In this document: positions 1-8,500 of the stretch, in pieces
How positions within the stretch are numbered: the first letter of the stretch is position 1
Layout of the letters: each line of letters begins with the position of its first letter
Assembly: GCF_938015485.1 (NCBI RefSeq)
Contig: NZ_CALLVU010000071.1
Span: 1 to 27,918 of the forward strand
Direction of reading: 5' to 3'
Length of the DNA stretch: 27,918 nt
Source: an uncultured Lachnoanaerobaculum sp.
GTDB taxonomy: Bacteria; Bacillota; Clostridia; Lachnospirales; Lachnospiraceae
Program-made: the position numbers and the translations under genes
Notes under the pieces: model-generated
What the model saw: the letters and a program-made list of their open reading frames with translations, nothing else
Databases searched by the model: none
Told to the model about the DNA's origin: nothing

Positions 1-27
1 ATAGATGAGTACCTTTCAGGGAAATAA
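1..27 (+). CDS. Possible C-terminal tail of an upstream gene
   Basis: Only one + strand frame is open at the window edge; it reads IDEYLSGK and then a TAA at 25-27. The other two + frames stop at once. The hydrophilic tail followed by AT-rich spacer and a hairpin (54-98) would fit the end of a + strand gene. Eight residues are far too few to name a family, so this is only a possibility. Confidence 0.25.
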   Translation: MDEYLSGK

Positions 28-53
28 TATATAAATAAATAATACAAGTTTTG

Positions 54-98
54 AGCCTTTATTATAGTATTTTATAAAAAATAACTGTGATAAAGGCT
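54..98 (+). other. Long hairpin upstream of the livJ promoter
   Basis: Positions 54-67 and 85-98 pair over 14 consecutive positions, two of them G·U on the + strand transcript, around a 17-base AT-rich loop. It is followed by a broken T-rich stretch rather than a clean T-run. It may be a weak terminator for the gene to the left, or an operator-like site in front of the liv promoter. The pairing is seen; the role is not known. Confidence 0.4.
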
Positions 99-160
99 TT
101 AGTATGTCTATTTGTTATAGCTACTATAAAAAAACAATATAGGCATTTCAAATGTGTTTA

Positions 161-189
161 TTGACAGACTTATATGAAATAAATATAAT
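161..189 (+). promoter_or_regulatory. Consensus σA promoter of the liv operon
   Basis: TTGACA (161-166) and TATAAT (184-189) match the consensus perfectly at an optimal 17-bp spacing. Transcription should start near 196, leaving a leader of about 35 nt with GGAGG at 222-226. A perfect core promoter fits a highly expressed solute-binding protein. Confidence 0.93.
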
Positions 190-230
190 GAGATGAGTTT
201 GACTAAATTTTTAAATTTTATGGAGGTATT

Positions 231-1430
231 ATGAAGAAGAGAGTATTATTGTCAGCATTGGCATTAACTTTTGGATTGGCACTTACAGCCTGCGGAAACT
301 CAGGTTCGGATAAGGCGGCAGATACAGGTTCAAAGAGCGAGACGGAAGCGGCAAAAGCGGACGGAGCAAAGGCGGACGGAGATGTATTTACTATAGGTTC
401 TACAGGTCCTCTTACAGGAGCTGCGGCATCTTACGGTAACTCTGTAAAGAACGGTGCAACTGTAGCTATTGACGAGATCAATGCTGCCGGCGGTGTAAAG
501 GTCGGAGACAAGACATATAAGCTTGCTCTTAATTTCCAGGATGACGAGGCAAAGGAAGATAAGGCCGTTAACGCATATAACAAGCTTATGGACAGCGGTA
601 TCAATGTATATATGGGCGCCGTAACAAGCGGTTCTTCACTTGCACTTACAGATTTGACCGCAAAGGACAATATCTTACAGCTTACACCTTCAGGTTCAGC
701 TAAGGATATCACAAAGAATCCTAACGCATTCAGACTTTGCTTTACAGATCCTCTTCAGGGAAAGATGATTGCGGATTTTGTACTTGATCAGGGATATGAG
801 AGCGTAGCTGTTTTATATAACAACTCGGACGAGTACTCAACAGGTGTTTACGAGGCTTTCAAAGACGAGCTTAATACAAAGGGTCAGTCTGCTCTTATAG
901 TAAATGAGCAGTCATTTACAAATGATGATGTGGACTTTACAACACAGCTTACACAGATCAAGGCTTCAGGCGCAAAGATTATTTTCGTACCTGCATACTA
1001 TGAGGCGGCTGCACATATTGTACAGCAGGCAAAGCAGCAGGGTATTGATGCGGCTTTTGTAGGTTCAGACGGTTGGGACGGTATCCTCGGACAGCTTACA
1101 GACAAGACACAGGCTGAAGGCGCCGTATTCTTAAGCCCGTTCCTTGCTTCAGATCCTTCTGCAGCCAAGTTTACAGATGCTTATAAGAAGGCATACAATG
1201 CAACTCCTGATCAGTTCGCAGCTGACGGTTATGATTCGGTATATGTAATCAAGGCTGACATGGAGAAAGCAGGAAGCATTAAGAGTGAAGACCTTATAAA
1301 GGCTATGACTGAGATTCAGGTTGACGGTATCACAGGAAAGGTATCATTCTCAGCTGACGGTGAGCCTAACAAAGAGCCTAAGTTTGTTACTATAACAAAC
1401 GGTGAGTATCAGCTTTTTGATAATAACTAA
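231..1430 (+). CDS. livJ: Branched-chain amino acid ABC transporter, substrate-binding lipoprotein
   Basis: This is the extracellular binding protein that captures leucine, isoleucine, valine or a related amino acid and delivers it to LivHM. The N-terminus is a lipoprotein signal peptide with lipobox LTAC and Cys21 as the lipidation site. A low-complexity linker (about 25-50, rich in Ala, Lys, Asp, Gly) tethers a periplasmic-binding-protein type I domain (about 52-399, Peripla_BP_6/LivJ family), which opens with FTIGSTGPLTGAAASYG. At 399 residues it has normal family length. GGAGG at 222-226 lies 4 nt before the ATG. It is first in the livJHMGF operon and separated from livH by a terminator. 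The exact ligand cannot be read from sequence; LivJ-family proteins also bind other amino acids, amides or short-chain compounds. Confidence 0.93.
   Translation: MKKRVLLSALALTFGLALTACGNSGSDKAADTGSKSETEAAKADGAKADGDVFTIGSTGPLTGAAASYGNSVKNGATVAIDEINAAGGVKVGDKTYKLALNFQDDEAKEDKAVNAYNKLMDSGINVYMGAVTSGSSLALTDLTAKDNILQLTPSGSAKDITKNPNAFRLCFTDPLQGKMIADFVLDQGYESVAVLYNNSDEYSTGVYEAFKDELNTKGQSALIVNEQSFTNDDVDFTTQLTQIKASGAKIIFVPAYYEAAAHIVQQAKQQGIDAAFVGSDGWDGILGQLTDKTQAEGAVFLSPFLASDPSAAKFTDAYKKAYNATPDQFAADGYDSVYVIKADMEKAGSIKSEDLIKAMTEIQVDGITGKVSFSADGEPNKEPKFVTITNGEYQLFDNN
351..380 (+). repeat. 15-bp tandem repeat in the livJ linker
   Basis: Two adjacent 15-base units (351-365 and 366-380) differ at one base and both encode AKADG. 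They lie in the flexible tether between the lipid anchor and the binding domain, where copy-number change would alter only tether length. Confidence 0.8.
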
Positions 1431-1438
1431 AAAAACCG

Positions 1439-1471
1439 AGAGGACGGGATATATGTCCCATCCTCTTTTTT
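1439..1471 (+). terminator. Intrinsic terminator between livJ and livH
   Basis: AGAGGA (1439-1444) and GGGA (1446-1449) pair with TCCC (1456-1459) and TCCTCT (1461-1466) around one C/A mismatch and a 6-nt loop; a run of six T (1466-1471) follows. No convincing promoter is visible before livH, so this terminator is probably leaky and sets a high binding-protein to permease ratio. Confidence 0.85.
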
Positions 1472-1483
1472 AAACATAGACCT

Positions 1484-1517
1484 CGGAAAGCTTCCGGCAT
1501 CAGTCGGGAGTTTTCCG
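1484..1517 (+). other. Second hairpin in the livJ-livH spacer, without T-run
   Basis: 1484-1496 pairs with 1505-1517 over 13 positions (two G·U) around an 8-nt loop. The absence of a T-run argues against termination. A 5' stem-loop protecting read-through livHMGF mRNA, or a processing site, would fit. The structure is seen; the role is inferred. Confidence 0.6.
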
Positions 1518-1543
1518 TAGTTTAGGTAAAGAGGGGTAATGAA

Positions 1544-2425
1544 ATGTTAATTAACTTTATTGAGCAGTTAATAAACGGTTTGAGGACCGGAAGCATTTAT
1601 GCGTTGATTGCTATAGGCTATACAATGGTATACGGTATAGCCAAAATGATAAATTTTGCCCATGGAGATATAATAATGGTAGGTGCTTACGCCCTTTACT
1701 TCAGTATATCCGTTTTGGGACTTCCTGTACCGGTAGCGCTTGTAATAACGGTTATTGTGTGTGCGGTACTTGGAGTGGTAATAGAAAAGGTGGCATATAA
1801 GCCGCTGAGAAGTGCACCTCCGCTTGCGGTTTTGATTACCGCTATCGGTATGAGCTTCTTTTTACAGAGTGCATCACTGCTTATATTCGGATCTACACCG
1901 ATTCCTTTTCAGTCTGTAATTCCGAATGTGAATATAAGTGTGGGACCTGTAGTTATTTCAAGTATAACAGTGGTTACATTGATAGTAACGGCTATAGCTA
2001 TGATACTTCTTACATTGTTTGTAAATAAGACAAAGATGGGTTCGGCGATGAGAGCCGTGTCTGAGGACAAGGGTGCTGCGGAACTTATGGGAATCAATGT
2101 AAACAGTACTATTTCACTTACATTTGCCATAGGTTCGGCACTTGCCGCAGTTGCAGGTGTACTGTATATATGTCAGTATCAGTCTATGAAGCCCACACTT
2201 GGAGCACTTCCGGGAATCAAGGCGTTCGTAGCGGCTGTACTTGGAGGTATAGGAAGTATACCGGGTGCGATGCTTGGAGGAATACTGCTTGGACTTATTG
2301 AGAGTGTTTCAAAGGCATATATCTCAACCGAGCTTGCAGATGCCATTGTTTTCGGCGTTTTGATTGTAGTGTTACTGTTCAGACCGTCAGGACTTTTGGG
2401 TAAGAAAAAGATTGTAAAGGTATAG
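1544..2425 (+). CDS. livH: Branched-chain amino acid ABC transporter permease LivH
   Basis: This is one of the two membrane subunits that form the translocation path of the Liv importer. The 293-residue protein is almost entirely hydrophobic helices and begins with the LivH-type segment GLRTGSIYALIAIGYTMVYG followed by MINFAHG. The conserved cytoplasmic coupling region (about 215-235, GIKAFVAAVLGGIGSIPGA) should contact the LivG/LivF ATPases. GAGGGG at 1531-1536 is 7 nt before the ATG. It is the first gene after the livJ terminator and is followed after 7 nt by livM. Length and topology are normal. Confidence 0.93.
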   Translation: MLINFIEQLINGLRTGSIYALIAIGYTMVYGIAKMINFAHGDIIMVGAYALYFSISVLGLPVPVALVITVIVCAVLGVVIEKVAYKPLRSAPPLAVLITAIGMSFFLQSASLLIFGSTPIPFQSVIPNVNISVGPVVISSITVVTLIVTAIAMILLTLFVNKTKMGSAMRAVSEDKGAAELMGINVNSTISLTFAIGSALAAVAGVLYICQYQSMKPTLGALPGIKAFVAAVLGGIGSIPGAMLGGILLGLIESVSKAYISTELADAIVFGVLIVVLLFRPSGLLGKKKIVKV

Positions 2426-2432
2426 GTGATAT

Positions 2433-3392
2433 ATGAAGGTAAATAAAAAAACTATAATAAATATAGTAATAATGTTGCTGGCCTATGCATTGGTATTTGT
2501 GTTGATAAATTCAGGTGTGTTAAGCAGACAGTATAAGTCGCTTATAGTTCCGATATGTGTAAATATAATGTTGGCTGTGTCACTTAACCTTGTAACCGGA
2601 TTTTTGGGAGAGCTTTCACTCGGTCATGCAGGCTTTATGTCGATAGGCGCATATTCAAGTGCTCTTATTTCTATTGCATTAAGCAATACATTACCGCCTG
2701 CACTTGCTTTTTTTATAGCATTGATTTGCGGCGGAATATTGGCTGCATTTTTCGGATTCATAATCGGTGTGCCTGTACTTAGACTCAGAGGAGACTATTT
2801 GGCGATAGTGACTCTTGCTTTCGGTGAGATAATAAAGTCGATTATCAACTACCTTAAGTTTACAGGAGGTTCAAAGGGATTAAGTAAGATACCGCTTTAT
2901 TCGGATTACAGAAACTTTACCGTAGTATTTATTATAACGGTGATAACCATAGTTTTGATTTCAAACCTGATAGATTCAAGAGACGGAAGAGCGATAAAGT
3001 CCATTCGTGACAATGATATTGCGGCGGAGTCTATAGGTATAAATATAAGCAAGTATAAGGTCAGTGCATTTGTTATTGCCGCCGGATTTGCAGGAATTGC
3101 AGGCGCACTGTATGCTCACAATGTAGGTATTATAAAGCCGAGTATATTTGACTACAACAAGTCTATAGAGATACTTGTATTCGTAGTACTTGGAGGTATG
3201 GGCAATATTCCTGGTTCTATAATTTCCGCAATAATACTTACATTGCTGCCTGAGTTCTTAAGAGGTGCCGACAATCTGAGAATGTTACTCTATGCAATAG
3301 TACTTATTGTAATGATGATATTCAACAACAGTAAATTTAAATCAAGCTTATCTCTTAATAAGACCTTCAGAAAGCTTGGAAAGGAGGAATAA
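2433..3392 (+). CDS. livM: Branched-chain amino acid ABC transporter permease LivM
   Basis: Second membrane subunit of the Liv importer, partner of LivH. It has 319 residues with multiple membrane helices, the LivM signature GELSLGHAGFMSIGAYSS (about 64-81) and the coupling segment VFVVLGGMGNIPGS near 250. The family has about ten membrane helices and the hydrophobic profile fits. The start lies 7 nt after livH with a weak ribosome site (GGTGAT), suggesting coupling to livH translation. Its TAA overlaps the livG ATG by one base. Nothing is missing compared with the family. Confidence 0.92.
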   Translation: MKVNKKTIINIVIMLLAYALVFVLINSGVLSRQYKSLIVPICVNIMLAVSLNLVTGFLGELSLGHAGFMSIGAYSSALISIALSNTLPPALAFFIALICGGILAAFFGFIIGVPVLRLRGDYLAIVTLAFGEIIKSIINYLKFTGGSKGLSKIPLYSDYRNFTVVFIITVITIVLISNLIDSRDGRAIKSIRDNDIAAESIGINISKYKVSAFVIAAGFAGIAGALYAHNVGIIKPSIFDYNKSIEILVFVVLGGMGNIPGSIISAIILTLLPEFLRGADNLRMLLYAIVLIVMMIFNNSKFKSSLSLNKTFRKLGKEE

Positions 3393-4144
3393 TGCTGGAG
3401 TGTAAAAATCTCGGAATACAGTTTGGCGGATTAAAAGCTGTTGACAGTTTTAATCTGAATATAGAAAAAGGAATGTTGTACGGACTTATAGGCCCGAACG
3501 GTGCAGGTAAGACTACAGTGTTTAACCTTCTTACAGGAGTGTACAAGCCTACCACCGGAACTATAAGACTTGACGGAAAATTGATAAACGGAAAGACTCC
3601 TACTCAAATCAACAATATGGGCATTGCCAGAACATTTCAGAATATAAGACTTTTTTCAAATATGTCGGTACTTGACAATGTAAAGGTGGCACTGCATGAG
3701 AAGGTGAAGTATCCGCTTCTTACATCCATGACTCATATGTTTAGCTTTAATAAAAAGGAAAAAGAAATGGATGAGCTTGCAACAGATATACTTAATGTGT
3801 TTTCACTTGATGATAAGAGTGACACTTTATCAGGTAATCTGCCTTACGGTGAGCAAAGAAAACTTGAGATTGCAAGAGCACTTGCTACAAGTCCTTCACT
3901 TTTACTGCTTGATGAGCCGGCGGCAGGTATGAATCCGAATGAGACTGAAGAACTTATGGAGACTATCAGACTGATAAGAGACAGATATAATCTTACAATA
4001 CTTTTGATAGAACATGATATGAAGCTTGTTGCAGGTATCTGTGAGAAACTCTCCGTACTTAACTTCGGTACGGAGCTTGCAAGCGGTACACCGAGTGAGG
4101 TACTTAACAACCCTGAAGTTATTACAGCATATTTGGGAGAATAG
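3392..4144 (+). CDS. livG: Branched-chain amino acid ABC transporter ATP-binding protein LivG
   Basis: Cytoplasmic ATPase that powers the Liv importer as a heterodimer with LivF. Walker A is GPNGAGKTT (34-42), the ABC signature is the LivG-type variant LPYGEQRKLEIARAL (150-164), Walker B with catalytic glutamate is LLLLDEP (170-176), and the switch histidine is in EHD (207-209). Its 250 residues are typical for LivG, which is longer than LivF because of the insertion near 100-130. AAGGAGG (3381-3387) lies within the livM end and the ATG overlaps the livM stop by one base (TAATG), so translation is likely coupled. Confidence 0.94.
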   Translation: MLECKNLGIQFGGLKAVDSFNLNIEKGMLYGLIGPNGAGKTTVFNLLTGVYKPTTGTIRLDGKLINGKTPTQINNMGIARTFQNIRLFSNMSVLDNVKVALHEKVKYPLLTSMTHMFSFNKKEKEMDELATDILNVFSLDDKSDTLSGNLPYGEQRKLEIARALATSPSLLLLDEPAAGMNPNETEELMETIRLIRDRYNLTILLIEHDMKLVAGICEKLSVLNFGTELASGTPSEVLNNPEVITAYLGE

Positions 4145-4152
4145 GAGGGACT

Positions 4153-4863
4153 ATGGAAATATTAAAAGTAAATAACCTGGTCGTAAACTATGGAATGATA
4201 AAGGCTGTAAAGGGTGCAAGCTTTTTTGTAAATCAAGGTGAGATTGTGGCGCTTATAGGTGCCAACGGTGCCGGAAAGACTTCCATATTGCATACGATCA
4301 CAGGACTTTTGAGTGCAAAAGACGGAAACATAGAGTTTGAAGGTAAGGATATCACAAGAACAAAGGCGCATGATATTGTTAAGCTGGGTATGGCGCATGT
4401 TCCTGAAGGCAGAAGAGTGTTCGGAGATTTGACAGTGCTTGAAAATCTGAAACTCGGAGCATATATAAGAAATGACAAAGCAGGTATAGAAGAGAGTCTT
4501 GAGAAGATATATAAGAGGTTCCCGAGACTTGCGGAGAGAAAATCTCAGCTTGCAGGTACACTCTCAGGCGGTGAGCAGCAGATGCTTGCAATGGGCAGAG
4601 CGCTTATGAGCAATCCTAAGGTAATAGTAATGGACGAGCCTTCAATGGGACTTTCGCCGCTGTATGTAAATGAGATATTTGATATTATAGAAGAAATACA
4701 TAAGAGCGGAACCACGGTACTTTTGGTGGAGCAGAATGCGAAAAAGGCACTCGGTATTGCAGACAGAGCATATGTACTTGAGACCGGGAATATAGTATTG
4801 GACGGAGATGCCAAGACACTGATGAATGATGACAGTGTAAAAAAGGCATATCTCGGAGAATAA
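4153..4863 (+). CDS. livF: Branched-chain amino acid ABC transporter ATP-binding protein LivF
   Basis: Second ATPase of the Liv importer. Walker A is GANGAGKT (36-43), the signature is LSGGEQQ (137-143) and Walker B is VIVMDEP (157-163). The switch position carries Gln in VEQNA, as is usual for LivF. Its length of 236 residues is normal. It begins 8 nt after livG with AGGAGG just upstream and ends the operon; a strong terminator starts directly at its stop codon. Confidence 0.94.
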   Translation: MEILKVNNLVVNYGMIKAVKGASFFVNQGEIVALIGANGAGKTSILHTITGLLSAKDGNIEFEGKDITRTKAHDIVKLGMAHVPEGRRVFGDLTVLENLKLGAYIRNDKAGIEESLEKIYKRFPRLAERKSQLAGTLSGGEQQMLAMGRALMSNPKVIVMDEPSMGLSPLYVNEIFDIIEEIHKSGTTVLLVEQNAKKALGIADRAYVLETGNIVLDGDAKTLMNDDSVKKAYLGE

Positions 4864-4891
4864 AAAGGGGACACATTTGTGTCCTTTTTTA
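4863..4891. terminator. Bidirectional terminator between livF and the DUF4364 gene
   Basis: GGACAC (4869-4874) pairs with GTGTCC (4879-4884) around a 4-nt loop. The stem extends outward through two G·T pairs and A/T pairs to 4863/4890. T-runs follow the stem on both strands (4885-4890 on +, the complement of 4862-4866 on -). It ends livF, and the convergent gene's TAA (4891-4889) touches it. Confidence 0.9.
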
Positions 4892-5416
4892 TTCTATACT
4901 TCCGAGGAGTTTTTTTATAATATACTGATAGATATCCTGACTGCATAAACGCCAGTTGTTGGTCATAATGGTGGCCTGTTCTTCGTCAGGTGAGTTGATT
5001 TCTATATTGATAAGAGGGGTTTTACCTTCAAGCACTTCACAGTGTACGATAAGGTCATTGCCCGGAAGCTTATAATATTCGGCGGTTGTGGAAACTTCGT
5101 TTCGCATACGGAACTTGTTTTCCTGTATAAATTCGTTTATATCTGTGATAATGGCAGGTGAAATCTGATTTCCGAAGAATGAAAGAGCTTCCTCACCCTC
5201 ATTTGTCATCTCATATCTTGAGGTATTGTTTATATTTTCCATACTTATAAGGTTCGCTTCAAGCAACTCTGTAAGAGCCTGCTGAACAATAAAATATGTG
5301 GTATATTCCTTGCTGACAAAAAAGTCTGATATATTTGAGTTGGTAAGCGGGAATTTCACTTGCTTTAACATATATAGTATCATCAATTTGTATAATGTCA
5401 TAGGTTCTGAGAGCAT
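4889..5416 (-). CDS. DUF4364 family protein, probable winged-helix regulator
   Basis: A small cytoplasmic protein matching, from memory, the DUF4364 family common in Clostridia and annotated as a predicted transcriptional regulator; no target is established that I know of. The N-terminal half looks like a winged helix: MTLYKLMILYMLKQVKFPLT, then a helix-turn-helix-like stretch and a wing (about residues 10-80). The C-terminal half (about 85-170) is a mixed α/β domain with the family-like NEVSTTAEYY and NNWR segments. Two tandem ATGs exist at 5419 and 5416. AGGAGG (complement of 5424-5429) is 4 nt from the first and 7 nt from the second, so I chose the second (175 residues). It is divergent from the DUF5717-like gene and convergent with livF. 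Confidence 0.85.
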   Translation of the reverse strand: MLSEPMTLYKLMILYMLKQVKFPLTNSNISDFFVSKEYTTYFIVQQALTELLEANLISMENINNTSRYEMTNEGEEALSFFGNQISPAIITDINEFIQENKFRMRNEVSTTAEYYKLPGNDLIVHCEVLEGKTPLINIEINSPDEEQATIMTNNWRLCSQDIYQYIIKKLLGSIE

Positions 5417-5492
5417 CATGTGACCTCCTGTGTATTATAAAGATTTTACAACAAATGTGTAGGTCTGTAAAGCGCAACGCCGACTTATATAA

Positions 5493-5522
5493 TTGATATA
5501 GTAATTAGGATATTTTTATGTT
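5493..5522 (+). promoter_or_regulatory. Candidate promoter for the DUF5717-like operon
   Basis: TTGATA (5493-5498) and TATGTT (5517-5522) are spaced by 18 bp in the 139-bp divergent spacer. The -10 element matches only four of six consensus bases, so this is a guess. Some promoter is expected here because the preceding gene runs the other way. Confidence 0.35.
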
Positions 5523-5558
5523 AAAATGTGACTTATGGTTTATAGAAGAGGTGTATAG

Positions 5559-8500
5559 ATGAGAGAGCGAATCAATCGTTTGGCAAAGGGTATTATAGAA
5601 GAAGAATTACCGATATTGGTCTGTGAGCCGAGTAATATAGACCTGCCTATAAAGGTGGATGAAGCGGTTCGCTTTGAAATAGAAGTAAGAAGTGACAATA
5701 AGATACCTTTAAAGGGAGTAGCCTACTCTGACAATATAAGAGTGAGAGTGACGGATGCGACCTTCGGCGGGATAAAAAATGTACTTGTACTTGAGATCAA
5801 TTCTAAAAATCTGAACAGTGATGAAAAGATAGAGGGCAGCATCACCTTAGTTACAAATGCAGGTGAAAGAGAGATACCCTATGTTTTCTATATAAAAAAT
5901 ACAGATACAGCGATGGTACTTAATTCATTAAAGACTGTAGATGATTTTATGGTCATTGCAAAAGAAGATATGAGTATTGCATTGGCTATTTTTATGTACA
6001 AAGATTTTTGCAGCTCAAGTTTTATGAGAGATATAAAACTTCAAAAATTATACGAAACTCTAAGCAGGGGCGATGATTTCAGGTCGAATCTGGAAAACTT
6101 CTTACAGGCTGCAGGTAATAAGATGGCTGTAAGTTTTCAACTTGAGAACAGTCAGCTTGACTTTGCAAGTGTGGAAGAAGAAAAGACATCTTCCATAAAA
6201 GTTTACAAGGAAAACTGGGGACTCCTTGACATAGATGTTTCCACAAATGCGAGCTTTATAAAGCTTGGCAAGGATAAAATAAAGAATGAAGACTTTGTAG
6301 ACGATGTATGCGAACTTGAATTCACTATAGATCCTAATCTCTTGGACGATAAAAAAAATATCGCAAATATAAACTTCAAAAACGGACTGAACGAGAAGAA
6401 ACTTGAGATAGTAATAAATAAAAATCTCGAAAAGGAATATCAAAGAGAGGCAAGACTGTTTGAAAGAAAGCAGTGGATAAACTACTTTAAGCTCAGAATG
6501 GAATTTGAGCTAAGCAATGAGAAACTCAAAAAAAATGAGATACTCTTTAAGATGCTGGCAGTACTTGACAGATTGCTCGTAAGCACATATAAGAGTCTTT
6601 TGGTCAAGCTCTTAAAGGCCGAAATATTCCTTATGCAAGGTGATAAGGCGGGAGCGAAGTCCACTATAAACAGTATAGATTCAAGAATAAAAGAAAACAA
6701 ACATGAGCTTAGAGACGAGTATCTGATTTTGGAGTATTTGGACACATATATGTATCCGGATGCCGAAAAGATAAGAGACCTTTGCAAACTTGTAAAGGAT
6801 TTATATAAAAAAGACCACTCAATAATAGAGCTTATACTCATACTTAATCTGGATCATACACTTGCCGACAATCCTTCAGAAAAGCAGAAGTTTTTAAAGA
6901 GAGCCTTTGAGCTCGGTGACAGGTCATGTATTTTGATGATGGAGTATGCGAGATTACTATGTAAGAATCCGCATCTTTTAAACAGTTGCGGCACTTTGGA
7001 GGTTTTGGCGCTAAGCTTCGGCATAAGAAACAATTTGATATCAATAAGTCTGTCTGAAAGAATCTTGGAAGTTGTAAGAGATACGAAGAAGGTAAACGGT
7101 GCGATATTAAATATTTTGATTTCGATATATAATGCACTTCCAAGTAATGAACTGTTACAGGATATCTGTGAAATATTTATAAACGGAAATGTAAGAAAGA
7201 ACTATGTCAATAAATGGTATGGAAAATGCATTGAGAAGAGAATTGAAGCAGACAGAATATATGAGTATTTTATCTACTCACTGCCTGAAATATACGATAC
7301 ACCTATGCCGGAGGCGGTGCTTAAGTACTTTGAGAGAATCAATTCAATGGCGGAGGACTTTAAGCTTAGGATATTTGAAAATATTGTGGAGTATTATCCG
7401 CACAACAGTGAGATATACAGAGCATATATAAAGAGAATAAAGATATTTACAATTGACAATGCGATGAAGCTTAAGATGGATTCACATCTCACCAATATCT
7501 ATTCCGGAATACTTGAAGAGGACGATATAGATGAGAGGCTTGCAAAGATAATTCCTTTCCTGATGAATTCATATGATATATATGTTCCTGAAGACAGAGC
7601 AAAGTCTATTATAGTGGTATATCCTGAGCTTAACGGCGAGAAGATATACGAGTTAAAGGATAAAAGAGCATATGTGGCGCTTTATTCGGAGAATGCCGTT
7701 ATTTTGATTGAAGATGAGTTCGGCAACAGATATTACTCAAAGGATATGGTGGTTGATAAGATTTTCTATATGCAAAACCTTATCGACAAGGCATATGAAA
7801 TAGATGAAAACCACGATATGCACAGACTTGAAAAGCTTGACAAGATAGCGGACGGAGTCGGAATAGACCTTGAGGATGTGTCACTGATTGAGAGTGCCGT
7901 TGAAGAGATAGATATTGACCAAAGATTCAGAAACAAGCTGATGTCAAGACTTATAGAGTACTTCTGGAAATCGTCCAAAGAAGATGATGATATAGATTTT
8001 GACCTTTTAAATAAAACAGGTACAATGAGTCTTAATGAGGAGAATATATTCATGTACTGTGATACACTCATGAATATTGGAAATAAGCTTGAATCTATAG
8101 AGATCATAAAGTCATTCGGTATAGAGCACATAAAGAAAGAAGACTTATTGACCTTGGTTACAAAGGCAATTGAGGATGATGTCTTTGAACAAAACAAGAT
8201 ATTGGTTGCCATAGCTTTTACACTTTATAAAGAAGGTGTATTTTGTGATAAGACTCTTGAATTTATTGCAAGAGTTTATAACGGCAGGACAACGGATATG
8301 TTTGACTGTTTGAAGGTTTGTGTAGAACAAAATGTTGAGACCTATGATTTTGAAGAGAGAATCCTGATACAGATGCTGTTTTCAAATCAGACATCAAAGC
8401 TTGATGAAGCTTTCGGCATATATGCTGACAGAAAAAGAGTCACGGATACCATTATCAGGGCATATTTTACGGTAAAGAGCGATGCGTTCTTTATGAATGA

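Noticed and set aside
4545..4946. 133-residue antisense frame over livF
   Set aside because: A shadow of the livF codon pattern, rich in Ser/Ile, crossing the terminator; no ribosome site.
5434..5439. TATAAT on the - strand as the -10 of the DUF4364 gene
   Set aside because: Transcription would start inside the ribosome binding site and no -35 fits; chance in AT-rich DNA.
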